This document shows positions 1-8,536 of a stretch of DNA of 64,000 nt, piece by piece. The first letter of the stretch is position 1. The number at the start of each line of letters is the position of its first letter. The notes beneath the pieces are model-generated. The model worked only from the letters and a program-made list of their open reading frames with translations, made no database searches and was not told the DNA's origin. This DNA comes from M3007 sp044230315 (GTDB lineage: Bacteria; Bacteroidota; Bacteroidia; Chitinophagales; Saprospiraceae), in the NCBI GenBank assembly GCA_044230315.1, contig JBGARJ010000011.1:81841-145840 (forward strand), read 5' to 3'. The translations under genes were made by a program, and so were the position numbers.

Positions 1-101
1 AAATGAACGGAAAGAAGAAGTCAAACGCTTTGTCTTTCAGGCTATTAAACCCTGATGCCTGAAGTTTGAAGGACGTAGATGTGAAATCGCAAATTCAACA
101 T

Positions 102-1376
102 ATGAAATACCAAACAGTCTCCCTTTTTTGTACCCTTATCTTCATGGGGTCGCTCCACGCCGCCGACACGCTCGGGGTGGAACAAGTGCGGGCGCTGGCC
201 TTGCAAACCAGCCCTTTGCAACAGAAAAAAGCCCTGGCAGAAAGCGCGGTAGCCCTCCACCTGCAAAATATCCGGAGCAACAACCTGCCGCGGGTGCAGG
301 TGGGTGCGCAAGCCACCTGGCAAAGCGACGTGTTCGGGCTGCCGATCGACAATCCCCTGTTCAAGATCCCGGTAGTGCCCAAAGACCAGTACAAACTGTC
401 GGCCGATATAAGCGAACGCTTGTGGGACGGCGGCTCCGACCGATACCTGCGCCAGCAGTGCGAACTGGACCGTGACCTGGCCCTCGCGCAAACGGATGTG
501 GACGTGTTTCAACTCCGCGAAACGGTGACCGACCTTTATTTCAAGGTCCTCTTGCTCCAGGAAAGCGAAGCCATTCTGGCCGCTGCGCTCGACAACCTCA
601 ATACCCGACTGCGCCAGGCCGACGCCGCGGTGACCGGCGGTGTGTCGTTGCGCACCAATGCCGACCAGGTTCGGATCCAAATCCTGCAAACCGAGCAGCA
701 AATGGCCGCCATACAAAGCGACCAGAAAACCCTGAAGCAGATCCTGGCGATCTGGATCGGCCGCGACAACGCCGATTTTCAACTCAAAGCGCCCGATGCC
801 GCTGCCAATTTACAGCGACCTGATGTCCGTCAATTCCGGCCTGAATACCGCTTGTTCGACGTGCAACAACGCAGCCTTCAAGTGGGCCAGGATATGCTCC
901 GGCTGCGTTTTCAGCCCCGTGTGGAGGTCTTTGCGCAGGGCGGTTTGGGCCGCCCCAATCCCTTTAATTTTTTCGAGACGGGCTTTAAACCCTTCGGTCT
1001 GGTGGGGCTGCGCGCCGTTTGGACGCCCATCGATTGGGGCAACAACAGCCGCGAACGACAGGTGCTCGCCCTCCAGACGCAGGTGGTCGATGCCCAGCGC
1101 CAGGCCTTCGAACAGCGCCTCGATGCGGCGACGAGCCGCGATCAGGACGATTGGACAAAATCCCGCGCCCAGTTGACGCAAGACGATGCCATTATCGCCC
1201 TGCAGGAAGATATTGTTCGCCGCGCCGAGGCGCAGGTCCAGAACGGGGTGATGACCACAACCGATTACCTGGCGCAACTCAACCTGCTTACGCAGGCCCG
1301 GTTGACCCGCAAAACCCATGAAATACAGGCCCTGCAAGCGCAGGAAATGCTGTATGCCAAAGCCGGCCAGAACTAA
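102..1376 (+). CDS. TolC-family outer membrane efflux protein
   Basis: Outer-membrane channel component of a tripartite efflux or secretion pump. The 424-residue protein starts at ATG 102, because this gives a clean signal peptide (MKYQTVSLFCTLIFMGSLHA, cleavage before ADTL); an upstream TTG at 66 in the same frame only adds a polar leader. The body is rich in Gln/Ala/Leu helices with the two-fold repeat of the OEP family, including a GGVSLRTNADQVR stretch near residue 190 and a related NGVMTTTDYLAQLN near residue 390. It is the first gene of a set with HlyD, two ABC ATPases and two ABC-2 permeases, so it probably forms the exit duct for that transporter. Its TAA stop is also the first three bases of a dispersed palindromic repeat that follows. 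Confidence 0.9.
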   Translation: MKYQTVSLFCTLIFMGSLHAADTLGVEQVRALALQTSPLQQKKALAESAVALHLQNIRSNNLPRVQVGAQATWQSDVFGLPIDNPLFKIPVVPKDQYKLSADISERLWDGGSDRYLRQQCELDRDLALAQTDVDVFQLRETVTDLYFKVLLLQESEAILAAALDNLNTRLRQADAAVTGGVSLRTNADQVRIQILQTEQQMAAIQSDQKTLKQILAIWIGRDNADFQLKAPDAAANLQRPDVRQFRPEYRLFDVQQRSLQVGQDMLRLRFQPRVEVFAQGGLGRPNPFNFFETGFKPFGLVGLRAVWTPIDWGNNSRERQVLALQTQVVDAQRQAFEQRLDAATSRDQDDWTKSRAQLTQDDAIIALQEDIVRRAEAQVQNGVMTTTDYLAQLNLLTQARLTRKTHEIQALQAQEMLYAKAGQN

Positions 1377-1539
1377 GAACAGGTTTGGATTTTCATGCTG
1401 CGGCGAAACCGAGAAAATTTTGTTTCAGGCAAGGCAAATTTTGAAATCGGATACGGGTAATCCGCTTGCAAAATTTAACGCAGAATGAAATAAAATTTTC
1501 CGGTTGCAGCCCAGCGATGAAAATCCAAACATGTTCTAA
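1374..1539. repeat. Palindromic repeat family, copy A (MITE-like, long form)
   Basis: About 160 bp between the TolC and HlyD genes. The left end TAAGAACAGGTTTGGATTTT and the right end (complement TTAGAACATGTTTGGATTTT) are inverted and nearly identical. Further palindromy lies inside (AAAATTTTG/CAAAATTT and CGGAT/ATCCG around 1460), so the whole unit could fold into one hairpin. Related copies lie at 7397, 40659 and 46528, and a solo end lies at 8537. The interior shares GCGGATTACCCGTATCC (reverse strand) with the copy at 46.6 kb. The left end provides the TolC stop codon. Confidence 0.8.
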
Positions 1540-1581
1540 TGCGCGCCGCCTCCTTTTCATCGTTAAAAACAACTTCGCATC

Positions 1582-2514
1582 ATGAAATATCTCGTTTTCG
1601 CCCTGTTTGTCCTGTTGGCTGCCGCTTGTCAGAAGAACGGAGCCAAAGCCGACGCATACGGCAATTTTGAATCCGACGAGCGCATCATCAGCGCCGAAGC
1701 CAATGGCCAGATCTTCGAATTCAACCTCGAAGAAGGTCAGACGCTGCAAGCCGGTCAGTATCTGGGCCGTATCGACTCCACCCAACTGACGCTCAAAAAA
1801 GAACAGCTGCAGGCCAGTATTCGGGCTGTAGCCGCCAAAAGCCCGGCCATCAAGGCGCAGTTGGAGGTGTACGAAAAACAACTCAACGCCAACCGGCAGC
1901 AACTCAGCAACCTGCAACGCGAGAAACAACGCGTGGAAAATCTGCTGAAAAGCGATGCCGCCACCCCGAAACAACTGGATGACCTGAACGACCAGATCAA
2001 CCTGGTCCAACGCCAGATCGAAGTGGTGCTCGAGCAGCGCAGCGCAACCGACGCTACCCTCAGCACGCAAAAAAGCGGGTTGCTGGCAGAAATTCTGCCC
2101 CTGGAAAAGCAGATCGCCCAAATCGACGATCAGATCGGTAAGTGCCACATCGTCAATCCGGCTGCGGGGACCGTCCTGACACGCTATGCCGAGACGGGCG
2201 AAGTAGCTGCTTTCGGCAAGCCCTTGTACAAAATCGCCGATCTCAGCCGACTCATCCTGCGGGCTTATGTGGCCGGCAACCAACTCGGCAACATTCGCCT
2301 GGGGCAATCGGTAAAAGTAGCCATCGATGCGCCGGGCGGCGCCATGCAGGAATTCACCGGCAAAATCACCTGGATCGCTTCCAAAGCCGAATTCACCCCC
2401 AAGATCATTCAAACGAAAGACGAACGGGTGAACCTGGTGTATGCCGTGAAAATTGAGGTGGAGAATGACGGGAGTTTGAAGATCGGGATGCCGGGCGAGG
2501 TTTTTTTTAGGTAG
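1582..2514 (+). CDS. HlyD-family membrane fusion lipoprotein (YbhG-like)
   Basis: Periplasmic adaptor linking an inner-membrane ABC exporter to TolC. It has 310 residues and starts at ATG 1582 with a short lipoprotein signal ending in LLAAAC (Cys16), so it is probably lipid-anchored instead of carrying a transmembrane helix. A first half-motif (AEANGQIFEFNLEEGQTLQA, about 38-57) is followed by a long Gln/Glu/Arg-rich coiled coil (about 75-180). The second barrel-sandwich half (VNPAAGTVLTRYAETGEVAA, about 190-210) and a beta-barrel come next. The closest known arrangement is E. coli YbhG with YbhF/S/R. The ATPase and permease genes follow on the same strand after a 420-bp gap that holds a MITE. 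Confidence 0.88.
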   Translation: MKYLVFALFVLLAAACQKNGAKADAYGNFESDERIISAEANGQIFEFNLEEGQTLQAGQYLGRIDSTQLTLKKEQLQASIRAVAAKSPAIKAQLEVYEKQLNANRQQLSNLQREKQRVENLLKSDAATPKQLDDLNDQINLVQRQIEVVLEQRSATDATLSTQKSGLLAEILPLEKQIAQIDDQIGKCHIVNPAAGTVLTRYAETGEVAAFGKPLYKIADLSRLILRAYVAGNQLGNIRLGQSVKVAIDAPGGAMQEFTGKITWIASKAEFTPKIIQTKDERVNLVYAVKIEVENDGSLKIGMPGEVFFR

Positions 2515-2588
2515 ACAGGATGCACCTGACATGGAGGATTTTTATAGTTACCTCTGTGAGAAGTAACACCGTATAGAAGGATATATTA

Positions 2589-2833
2589 TTAAATCAACGT
2601 GAGTTTTGGATAGCGACAAACTTCAATCGAGAAGGATTGGTCAATAAGCGTCGATTTTTGGCCTTGGAGCGGCCTAAAATTGGTTTCATTATTCCAGCGA
2701 ATACAAACGTTAGGCCTCTCCGAGGCCCCCAAAATCGACGTTTAATGGCTCATGCTACAAACGTTGGGCCTCTCCGAGTCCGTAGAGTGTTCAATTGTAA
2801 GTGTCGATCTATCCAAAACTCACGTTAAATCAA
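2589..2833. mobile_element. MITE-like element with 9-bp direct repeats
   Basis: Element 2598-2824 has perfect 16-bp terminal inverted repeats (CGTGAGTTTTGGATAG at the left, its complement at 2809-2824). The similarity continues for about 5 bp after a 2-bp gap. It is flanked by the 9-bp direct repeat TTAAATCAA at 2589-2597 and 2825-2833, as expected of a target-site duplication. Inside are a second nested inverted pair (CGTCGATTTTTGG near 2650, CCAAAATCGACG near 2730) and two direct 25-bp copies, at 2703 and 2757, containing GGCCTCTCCGAG. A 63-codon open frame across it shows no protein character. It separates the HlyD gene from the ATPase genes. The 9-bp duplication would fit an IS1/IS4-like mobiliser, but no transposase is present here. 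Confidence 0.8.
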
Positions 2834-2933
2834 TAATCGCATTCACTTTTAATACGAACAAGCAGCAAAGTCGAAGCGGATATATTTTTTAATTGTATAC
2901 GATCAACAGCAAAACCCAAAATCCTGCACAATC

Positions 2934-3845
2934 ATGTCAATCCTGTCTATAAAAACAGACCGAATTTCCAAAGCATACGGCACCATTCAGGCGGTGAATA
3001 AGGTTTCCTTCGATGTGCGTCAGGGCGAAATATTCGGGCTCATTGGCCCCGACGGCGCCGGGAAAACCACGCTGTTCCGCATGCTCACCAGCCTGCTGCT
3101 GCCCGATGCGGGCGGGGCCACGGTGGACGGTCTCGACGTGGTGAAAGACTACAAGGCCCTGCGCCGGCGCATCGGGTATATGCCGGGCCGGTTTTCGCTG
3201 TACCAGGACCTCTCGGTAGAGGAAAACCTCAGCTTTTTTGCCAATGTGTTCGGCGCGCATATTCGGGACAACTACGACCTCATTCGCGACATATACGTCC
3301 AGCTCGAGCCGTTCAGAACCCGGCGCGCCGGCGCCTTATCGGGCGGCATGAAACAAAAACTGGCGCTCTGCTGCGCCTTGATCCACCGTCCCCGTGTGTT
3401 GTTTCTCGATGAACCCGGCACGGGCGTCGACCCCGTGTCGCGCAAGGAGTTTTGGGATATGCTGCGCCGCCTGCGCGCGGCCGAGATCACCATCCTGGTG
3501 AGCACCGCGTACATGGATGAGGCCGAATTGTGCGACCGGGTGGCCCTCCTGCAGAAAGGCGAGATCATGGCTATCGACACACCGGAGGGCCTCGTAACCA
3601 GTTTCCAGCGCCCGCTTTTTGCCGCCCGTTCTGATCATATGCACCACCTCATTCGCGACCTGCGCCGTATCGGGCCGGGCGCCGATTGCTACGCCTTTGG
3701 CGAATATGCCCACCTGGCGCTTCGAAGCGACATGCCGGAGTCTGCCATTCGGCAATTTCTTGAAAAACAGGGACATACCAACATAGAGGTGCACCCGGTA
3801 GCCGCTACGGTAGAGGATTGTTTTATCGAACTCATGAAAAATTGA
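2934..3845 (+). CDS. ABC transporter ATP-binding protein (YbhF N-half-like)
   Basis: Cytoplasmic ATPase subunit of an ABC-2 type exporter, 303 residues. Walker A is GPDGAGKTT (38-46), the signature is LSGGMKQKL (about 137), and Walker B with catalytic Glu is VLFLDEPGTGVDP. The A-loop Tyr and a C-terminal roughly 70-residue extension fit the drug or lipid exporter branch. The next gene is a second ATPase starting 2 bp after this stop. In E. coli the two ATPases are fused as YbhF, and here they are separate genes. The start ATG at 2934 has no competing upstream start. Confidence 0.92.
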   Translation: MSILSIKTDRISKAYGTIQAVNKVSFDVRQGEIFGLIGPDGAGKTTLFRMLTSLLLPDAGGATVDGLDVVKDYKALRRRIGYMPGRFSLYQDLSVEENLSFFANVFGAHIRDNYDLIRDIYVQLEPFRTRRAGALSGGMKQKLALCCALIHRPRVLFLDEPGTGVDPVSRKEFWDMLRRLRAAEITILVSTAYMDEAELCDRVALLQKGEIMAIDTPEGLVTSFQRPLFAARSDHMHHLIRDLRRIGPGADCYAFGEYAHLALRSDMPESAIRQFLEKQGHTNIEVHPVAATVEDCFIELMKN

Positions 3846-3847
3846 CC

Positions 3848-4573
3848 ATGGAATACGCCATCACCACCGATCATCTCACCAAAACGTTCGGCGCGTTCAC
3901 CGCGGTGGACGCCATCAGTTTCGAAGTGGCTGCAGGGGAGATATTCGGCTTTTTAGGCGCCAATGGCGCCGGCAAAACCACCGCTCTGAAAATGCTCACC
4001 GGGTTGCTCAAGCCGAGCAGCGGCAAGGCCACGGTGGCCGGATTCGACGTGTGGCGCAACCCCGAACAGGTCAAACGCCGCATCGGGTACATGAGTCAGA
4101 AATTCAGCCTTTACGAAGACCTGACGGTGCGCGAAAACATCCGGTTCTACGGTGGTATCTACGGTTTACGCCGCGCCGACATCCGGACGAAAACGGCCGC
4201 CCTGCTCAACGACCTCCAACTTGAACCCTATGCCGACCAACTCGTGATCGGTCTGCCCCTTGGCTGGCGCCAGAAACTGGCCTTCTCCGTGGCGCTCCTG
4301 CATGAACCCCGGATCGTGTTTCTCGACGAACCCACCAGCGGGGTGGACCCCCTCACCCGCCGGCAGTTTTGGGACCTCATCTATCAAGCCGCGCACCAGG
4401 GCGTTACACTCATGGTGACCACGCACTACATGGATGAGGCCGAATATTGCCACCGGGTATCCATCATGGTAGACGGCAAGATAGAGGCCCTCGATACCCC
4501 CCGAAACATGAAAAAATCATTTCAGGCCGACGACATGGACGAAGTGTTCCGCAAACTGGCCCGCAACACCTGA
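3848..4573 (+). CDS. ABC transporter ATP-binding protein (YbhF C-half-like)
   Basis: Second ATPase of the exporter, 241 residues from ATG 3848. An in-frame start at 3818 would overlap the previous gene and adds no conserved residues. Walker A is GANGAGKTT (37-45) and Walker B is IVFLDEPTSGVDP. The signature is LPLGWRQKL in place of LSGGQ, a degenerate form also found in the second half of YbhF-type proteins, so one of the two ATP sites is probably non-canonical. The gene is tightly coupled to the preceding ATPase (2-bp gap) and followed after 21 bp by the first permease. Confidence 0.92.
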   Translation: MEYAITTDHLTKTFGAFTAVDAISFEVAAGEIFGFLGANGAGKTTALKMLTGLLKPSSGKATVAGFDVWRNPEQVKRRIGYMSQKFSLYEDLTVRENIRFYGGIYGLRRADIRTKTAALLNDLQLEPYADQLVIGLPLGWRQKLAFSVALLHEPRIVFLDEPTSGVDPLTRRQFWDLIYQAAHQGVTLMVTTHYMDEAEYCHRVSIMVDGKIEALDTPRNMKKSFQADDMDEVFRKLARNT

Positions 4574-4594
4574 TCCAACGCCAAACCGCATGCT

Positions 4595-5713
4595 ATGAAT
4601 CGCTTTATCGCATTTGTTATCAAAGAGTTCCGCCATATCTACCGCGACCGGCGCACCATGTTGATCTTGTTTGGCATGCCGGTGGTGCAGGTCCTGTTGT
4701 TTGGTTTTGTGCTGACCAACGAGATCAAAAATGCCGCCATCGCCGTCCTCGATCCCAGCAAAGACGAGGCCAGCATCCGGCTGACCAACAAACTTGTTTC
4801 GAGCAGCTATTTCCAGTTGGAACGCAGCCTGGAGTCGCCCGATCAGTTGGAAGATGGTTTCCGCCAAGGCAAAATCAAACTGGCACTGGTATTTCCACCC
4901 GATTTCAGCCACACGCTGGACCACAATGGCGCGGCGCAAATTCAGATCCTTGGCGATGCCAGCGATCCCAACACCGCTACCACGCTCATTAACTATGCGA
5001 ATGCGATCATTCTGGATTTTCAGCAGGAACGCGCGCAGCAATCGGCCGGCGGCGGCAACCCGATGCCGGTAATCCGCACGGAAACGCATATGCGGTACAA
5101 TCCGGAACAAAAGGCAGTGTTCAATTTCGTGCCGGGCGTGATGACCCTGATCCTTATGTTGGTATCGGCTATGATGACCTCCATCACCCTGGCGCGCGAA
5201 AAAGAAATGGGTACGATGGAGGTGTTGCTGGTATCGCCGTTAAGGCCCCTTCAAATCGTGCTTGGTAAAACGGCGCCCTACCTGGCCCTGTCGTTCATCA
5301 ACGCAGTAATGGTCGTGATCCTGGGCATGGTCGTATTCGGCATGCCGATGCGGGGTAGTTTCCTGCTGCTGGGCGCCGAGTGTTTTCTCTATATGTTCGT
5401 TTCGTTGGCCCTGGGTATCCTGATCTCCACCCGGGCGCAAACGCAAATGGCGGCCCTGTTTGCGTCAGCGCTCAGCCTGATGATGCCGACGATGCTGCTG
5501 TCGGGGTTCATTTTCCCGCGCGAGAGCATGCCGGTAGCCCTGCAAGCGCTGGGCACCCTGTTCCCGGCCACCTGGTTCAATCCGATAATAAAGGGGGTCA
5601 TGATCAAAGGCGTGGGCCTCAGCGTATTGTGGAAACAAACGGCAATCCTGGTAGGCATGGCCACCATTTTCATCGGACTGAGTATCCGGAATTTTAAAAA
5701 CCGGCTGGAATAA
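4595..5713 (+). CDS. ABC-2 type permease (YbhS-like)
   Basis: Integral membrane subunit, 372 residues. The N-terminal helix (FGMPVVQVLLFGFVLTNEIK) is followed by a roughly 130-residue periplasmic loop. Five further transmembrane segments then occupy about 175-365, including the ABC-2 permease stretch AREKEMGTMEVLLVSPLRP before the second helix. It should form a heterodimer with the related permease at 6080. The two genes are separated by a 360-bp inverted repeat array, which is unusual for subunits that must be made in equal amounts. Confidence 0.9.
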   Translation: MNRFIAFVIKEFRHIYRDRRTMLILFGMPVVQVLLFGFVLTNEIKNAAIAVLDPSKDEASIRLTNKLVSSSYFQLERSLESPDQLEDGFRQGKIKLALVFPPDFSHTLDHNGAAQIQILGDASDPNTATTLINYANAIILDFQQERAQQSAGGGNPMPVIRTETHMRYNPEQKAVFNFVPGVMTLILMLVSAMMTSITLAREKEMGTMEVLLVSPLRPLQIVLGKTAPYLALSFINAVMVVILGMVVFGMPMRGSFLLLGAECFLYMFVSLALGILISTRAQTQMAALFASALSLMMPTMLLSGFIFPRESMPVALQALGTLFPATWFNPIIKGVMIKGVGLSVLWKQTAILVGMATIFIGLSIRNFKNRLE

Positions 5714-5722
5714 GGGGGGAGA

Positions 5723-6075
5723 GGGTTTCAGGGTTTCAGTAGGTTTCAGGGTTTCAGGGGGTTTCAAGGTTTCAGAGGGTTTCAGTGGGTTTCAAGGTTT
5801 CAGAGGGTTTCAGGAGGTTTCAAGATATCGGGGGCAGGTTTCAGAGGGTTTCAAGGTTTGGAGCCGGCTGAAGAAGGCAAACAAATGCGCATCCAGGACT
5901 AATTGCTCTCCTGAAACCCATTGAAACCTTGAAACCTCCTGAAACCCTGAAACCCATTGAAACCTTGAAACCTCCTGATATCTTGAAACCTCCTGAAACC
6001 CTGAAACCCATTGAAACCCTGAAACCCATTGAAACCTTGAAACCCATTGAAACCCATTGAAACCTTGAAACTTAA
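5723..6075. repeat. Inverted-arm array of GGTTTCA units
   Basis: The forward arm (5723-5860) is built of alternating 8- and 10-bp units containing GGTTTCA. The reverse arm (5911-6070) is built of TGAAACC units. The arms are joined by about 50 bp of unique sequence. The arms mirror each other beyond simple unit identity: a GATATC variant occurs in the matching position of each (near 5826 and 5979). A transcript could form a hairpin of well over 100 bp. The array lies between the two permease genes, and the second one starts 5-10 bp after its end. Short Met/Gly/Phe-rich frames on the minus strand are a product of the repeat. Confidence 0.88.
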
Positions 6076-6079
6076 AAAT

Positions 6080-7195
6080 ATGCGCACGATCTTATTTCTC
6101 GTTCAGAAAGAGTTTTTGCAGGTTTTCCGCAACAAGTTCATGTTGCCGATGCTGCTGGTGATGCCTGTGGTGCAAACCATCTTGCTGTCGCTGGCGGCTA
6201 ACTACGAGATCAAAAACCTGTCGCTCGGCGTGGTGGACCACGATCTGTCGCCCTTGTCGAGGCAATTGGTGGCCAAGTTCAGCGCTTCGGGTTATTTCCG
6301 GGTGCAGCAGGTTTCGTTTTCGGCGAAAGAAGCCGATGCCGCCCTGGCTGGCGACCGCACCGACCTGATCCTGGAGATCCCGCCGCATTTTGAACGCGAT
6401 TTTGTGCGGGAGAGCAACTCGACGGTCTCGCTCACGGCCAACGCCATCAACGCCACCAAGGCCGGCCTGGGCATGGGCTATGCCAACGGGATCGTCCGGG
6501 CCTTTAACCAGGAAGCCATAGCCGCCATGATGCCTGCCGCCGGGAACCCGACGGGCAATATCGAAGTCGTGTATTCCAACTGGTACAACCCCAAGCTCGA
6601 CTACAAAACCTTCATGGTGCCGGGCATCCTGGGGGAGATCATTGCGCTGATCATTTGCTTTCTCACGGCGTTGAACATCGTTCGCGAGCGCGAAGTTGGC
6701 ACTATTGAACAACTCAATGTGACCCCCATCCATAAGTGGCAGTTCATTCTCGGCAAGTTGATGCCGTTCTGGATGATCTCCCTGGTGATGATGACCATTG
6801 GCCTGACGGTCGGCTGGCTGATTTTCCGGATCCCCATGCTGGGCGATCTCCGGCTGGTCTTCTTATACACACTCGTGTTTGCGCCCTGTATGCTGGGCAT
6901 CGGATTTCTGATCTCCAATTTTGCCGAATCGCAGCAGCAAGCGATGTTCACGGCCTGGTTTTTCCTGATCATTTTTATCCTCATGTGCGGCTTGTTCACG
7001 CCCACCGACAGCATGCCCGAATGGGCGCAGTGGCTGAACATCATCAACCCGGTCAAATACTTCGTATCGTTCATGCGTTTAGTGCTGCTCAAAGGCGCGG
7101 GTTTTGCCGATATCCGGCAAAACTTTTTCACCGTACTGGGCTATGCCATAGCCGTGAATGCACTGGCGGTGTGGACGTACCGGAAGCGGGTATAA
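6080..7195 (+). CDS. ABC-2 type permease (YbhR-like)
   Basis: Second membrane subunit, 371 residues from ATG 6080. The frame is open upstream through the repeat array, but the conserved part begins MRTILFLVQKEFLQVFRNKF. The topology matches its partner: one helix, a large external loop with many polar residues, then five helices. The conserved REREVGTIEQLNVTPI occurs before helix 2 and TPTDSMPEWAQWLNIINP before the last helix. It ends the export operon. The transported substrate cannot be read from sequence; relatives are tied to drug, lipid or cell-surface export. Confidence 0.9.
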   Translation: MRTILFLVQKEFLQVFRNKFMLPMLLVMPVVQTILLSLAANYEIKNLSLGVVDHDLSPLSRQLVAKFSASGYFRVQQVSFSAKEADAALAGDRTDLILEIPPHFERDFVRESNSTVSLTANAINATKAGLGMGYANGIVRAFNQEAIAAMMPAAGNPTGNIEVVYSNWYNPKLDYKTFMVPGILGEIIALIICFLTALNIVREREVGTIEQLNVTPIHKWQFILGKLMPFWMISLVMMTIGLTVGWLIFRIPMLGDLRLVFLYTLVFAPCMLGIGFLISNFAESQQQAMFTAWFFLIIFILMCGLFTPTDSMPEWAQWLNIINPVKYFVSFMRLVLLKGAGFADIRQNFFTVLGYAIAVNALAVWTYRKRV

Positions 7196-7592
7196 AGGAT
7201 AAGCAGTATCGGTTCGTTCTCCTGTACGGTGATTTATCCTGTTTGGTTGGCAGTCATTTGCCAATTGCCCAGTTGCCGGACTCCGTGTTTTTTTCGGCCG
7301 CTTTACCCAGAAAGCGGCTGCTGATTTGCGATTAAAATATTAATATTGACCCGCCGCTGGCCTTTGTAAACGCCCCCGGATATCGACACGCGCTTCTTAG
7401 AACATGTTTGACGTCCTGCGATGAAATGCCAAACATGGTCTTATAATTTTCCGGTAAAAGATCTAATCAATAAACATGTTCCATAATCCTCCCGGCGTCA
7501 AGATCCATTCCCGGTAAATGTCCCGGGAAATACTGCCGGTTATCCAGGTTATTGTTTTCAAAACCTGTTTTTAGTTGATTAGATGTCCTGTT
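7196..7592. other. Non-coding interval with a short palindromic repeat
   Basis: A 397-bp gap between the export operon and a glycosyltransferase gene. It contains a hairpin GCCGCTTT/AAAGCGGC at 7297-7318, with the T-run upstream so not a classical terminator for the operon. It also contains the copy B palindrome at 7397-7443 and an isolated AAACATGTTCC at about 7473, probably another end of the same repeat family. No coding frame is credible. Confidence 0.6.
7397..7443. repeat. Palindromic repeat family, copy B (short form)
   Basis: About 47 bp: left end TTAGAACATGTTTG and right end whose complement reads TAAGACCATGTTTGGCATTT. They face each other with only about 5 bp between the arms. The ends match those of the longer copies at 1374, 40659 and 46528, but the interior is absent. 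With the solo end at 8537-8551 it brackets the glycosyltransferase gene in inverted orientation. Confidence 0.75.
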
Positions 7593-8534
7593 ATGTCGAA
7601 CCAGTATCCAATGGTCAGCGTTTGCATGATTGCCTATAACGTTGAACCGTATATCGCCAGGGCAATTGAAGGCGTGCTTAGTCAAAAAACAGAATTTCCC
7701 TTTGAACTGGTCATTGGGGAAGACTGCTCTACAGACTGCACCCGTCAAATTTGTGAAGCGTTTGCAGCGCAATATCCCGGGATCATTCACTTGTTACCTT
7801 CCGATGTAAACCATGGAATGGCCGGCAACTACGCCCGTACATTGGCCCAATGCCGCGGAAAATATATCGCCGTTTGCGACAGCGACGATATCTGGGTCGA
7901 CCCCTTGAAACTGCAGCAACAAGTCCGCTTCCTGGAAGAAAACCCGGATTTTGGTGTGGTGTACACCGATGTGGAAACCATCTCCGAAAATGGCGAAATC
8001 TTTAATGACCCCGACCATGAACAAATCCGGACCGGTTATGCCGAAGGAGATGTTTTTTTCCAGTTACTGCAAGGCAACTTTATCAACCACCCCACCGCCG
8101 TGTACCGGCCGGATTTGCTGATCGGCCACCGTATTGACGTAGACCGCAACTATTACAACTACGACCATTTCCTGTGGCTGTATATCGCCCCGCAATCAAA
8201 AATAGGCTTCATTAACGCCAAAACAACCCATTACCGGAAGCATTCCAATAGCGTTACAAAATCCAGAATCAGTAACAGGCACAAATTCCAGTACCATTTG
8301 TGCGATATCCTCCTCGCTTTTGACCGCCATTATAACAAAGCCCTGAGCAGATCGGAACAGACCCTCATTTTCAAAAAAATGTTGTCGGTCCTGTACCGGA
8401 AAGAAAATACCCTGAAAATGAAGATCCGTATCCTTGGCCGGATACCCAAATATTTTCCGGGCCTAACAGGCCTGACGCAGGTCATCGTCAGCAAAATCAG
8501 AACAAAATACCCGCAGCAAGCGACAATTGGGTAA
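7593..8534 (+). CDS. Glycosyltransferase family 2
   Basis: Inverting GT-A glycosyltransferase, 313 residues from ATG 7593. An in-frame TTG at 7575 adds only six residues. The N-terminus MVSVCMIAYNVEPYIARAIE and the EDCSTDCTRQICEAF motif form the nucleotide-binding fold. CDSDDIWVDPLKLQ is the DXD-like metal and sugar-nucleotide site (about residue 97). The C-terminal third (MKIRILGRIPKYFPGL) resembles capsule or exopolysaccharide GT2 enzymes. It stands alone between non-coding repeats and is convergent with the ThuA-fusion gene, so its polysaccharide pathway is not shown by context. Slightly lower GC than its neighbours would fit transfer. Confidence 0.88.
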   Translation: MSNQYPMVSVCMIAYNVEPYIARAIEGVLSQKTEFPFELVIGEDCSTDCTRQICEAFAAQYPGIIHLLPSDVNHGMAGNYARTLAQCRGKYIAVCDSDDIWVDPLKLQQQVRFLEENPDFGVVYTDVETISENGEIFNDPDHEQIRTGYAEGDVFFQLLQGNFINHPTAVYRPDLLIGHRIDVDRNYYNYDHFLWLYIAPQSKIGFINAKTTHYRKHSNSVTKSRISNRHKFQYHLCDILLAFDRHYNKALSRSEQTLIFKKMLSVLYRKENTLKMKIRILGRIPKYFPGLTGLTQVIVSKIRTKYPQQATIG

Positions 8535-8536
8535 CC

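Noticed and set aside
1374..1539. Integron attC site
   Set aside because: The ends do not fit the GTTRRRY/RYYYAAC core sites and no integrase or cassette row is present.
1393..2532. 379-codon open frame on the minus strand
   Set aside because: Antisense of the HlyD gene extended through repeat copy A.
2637..2828. 63-codon frame inside the MITE
   Set aside because: Lies wholly within the element and its inverted repeats and shows no transposase character.
5841..6087. Met/Gly/Phe repeat peptides on the minus strand
   Set aside because: Translation of the GGTTTCA array; no start context or homologue.
7297..7318. Terminator after the export operon
   Set aside because: The 8-bp stem has its T-run upstream instead of downstream, so it does not fit an intrinsic terminator for the plus strand.
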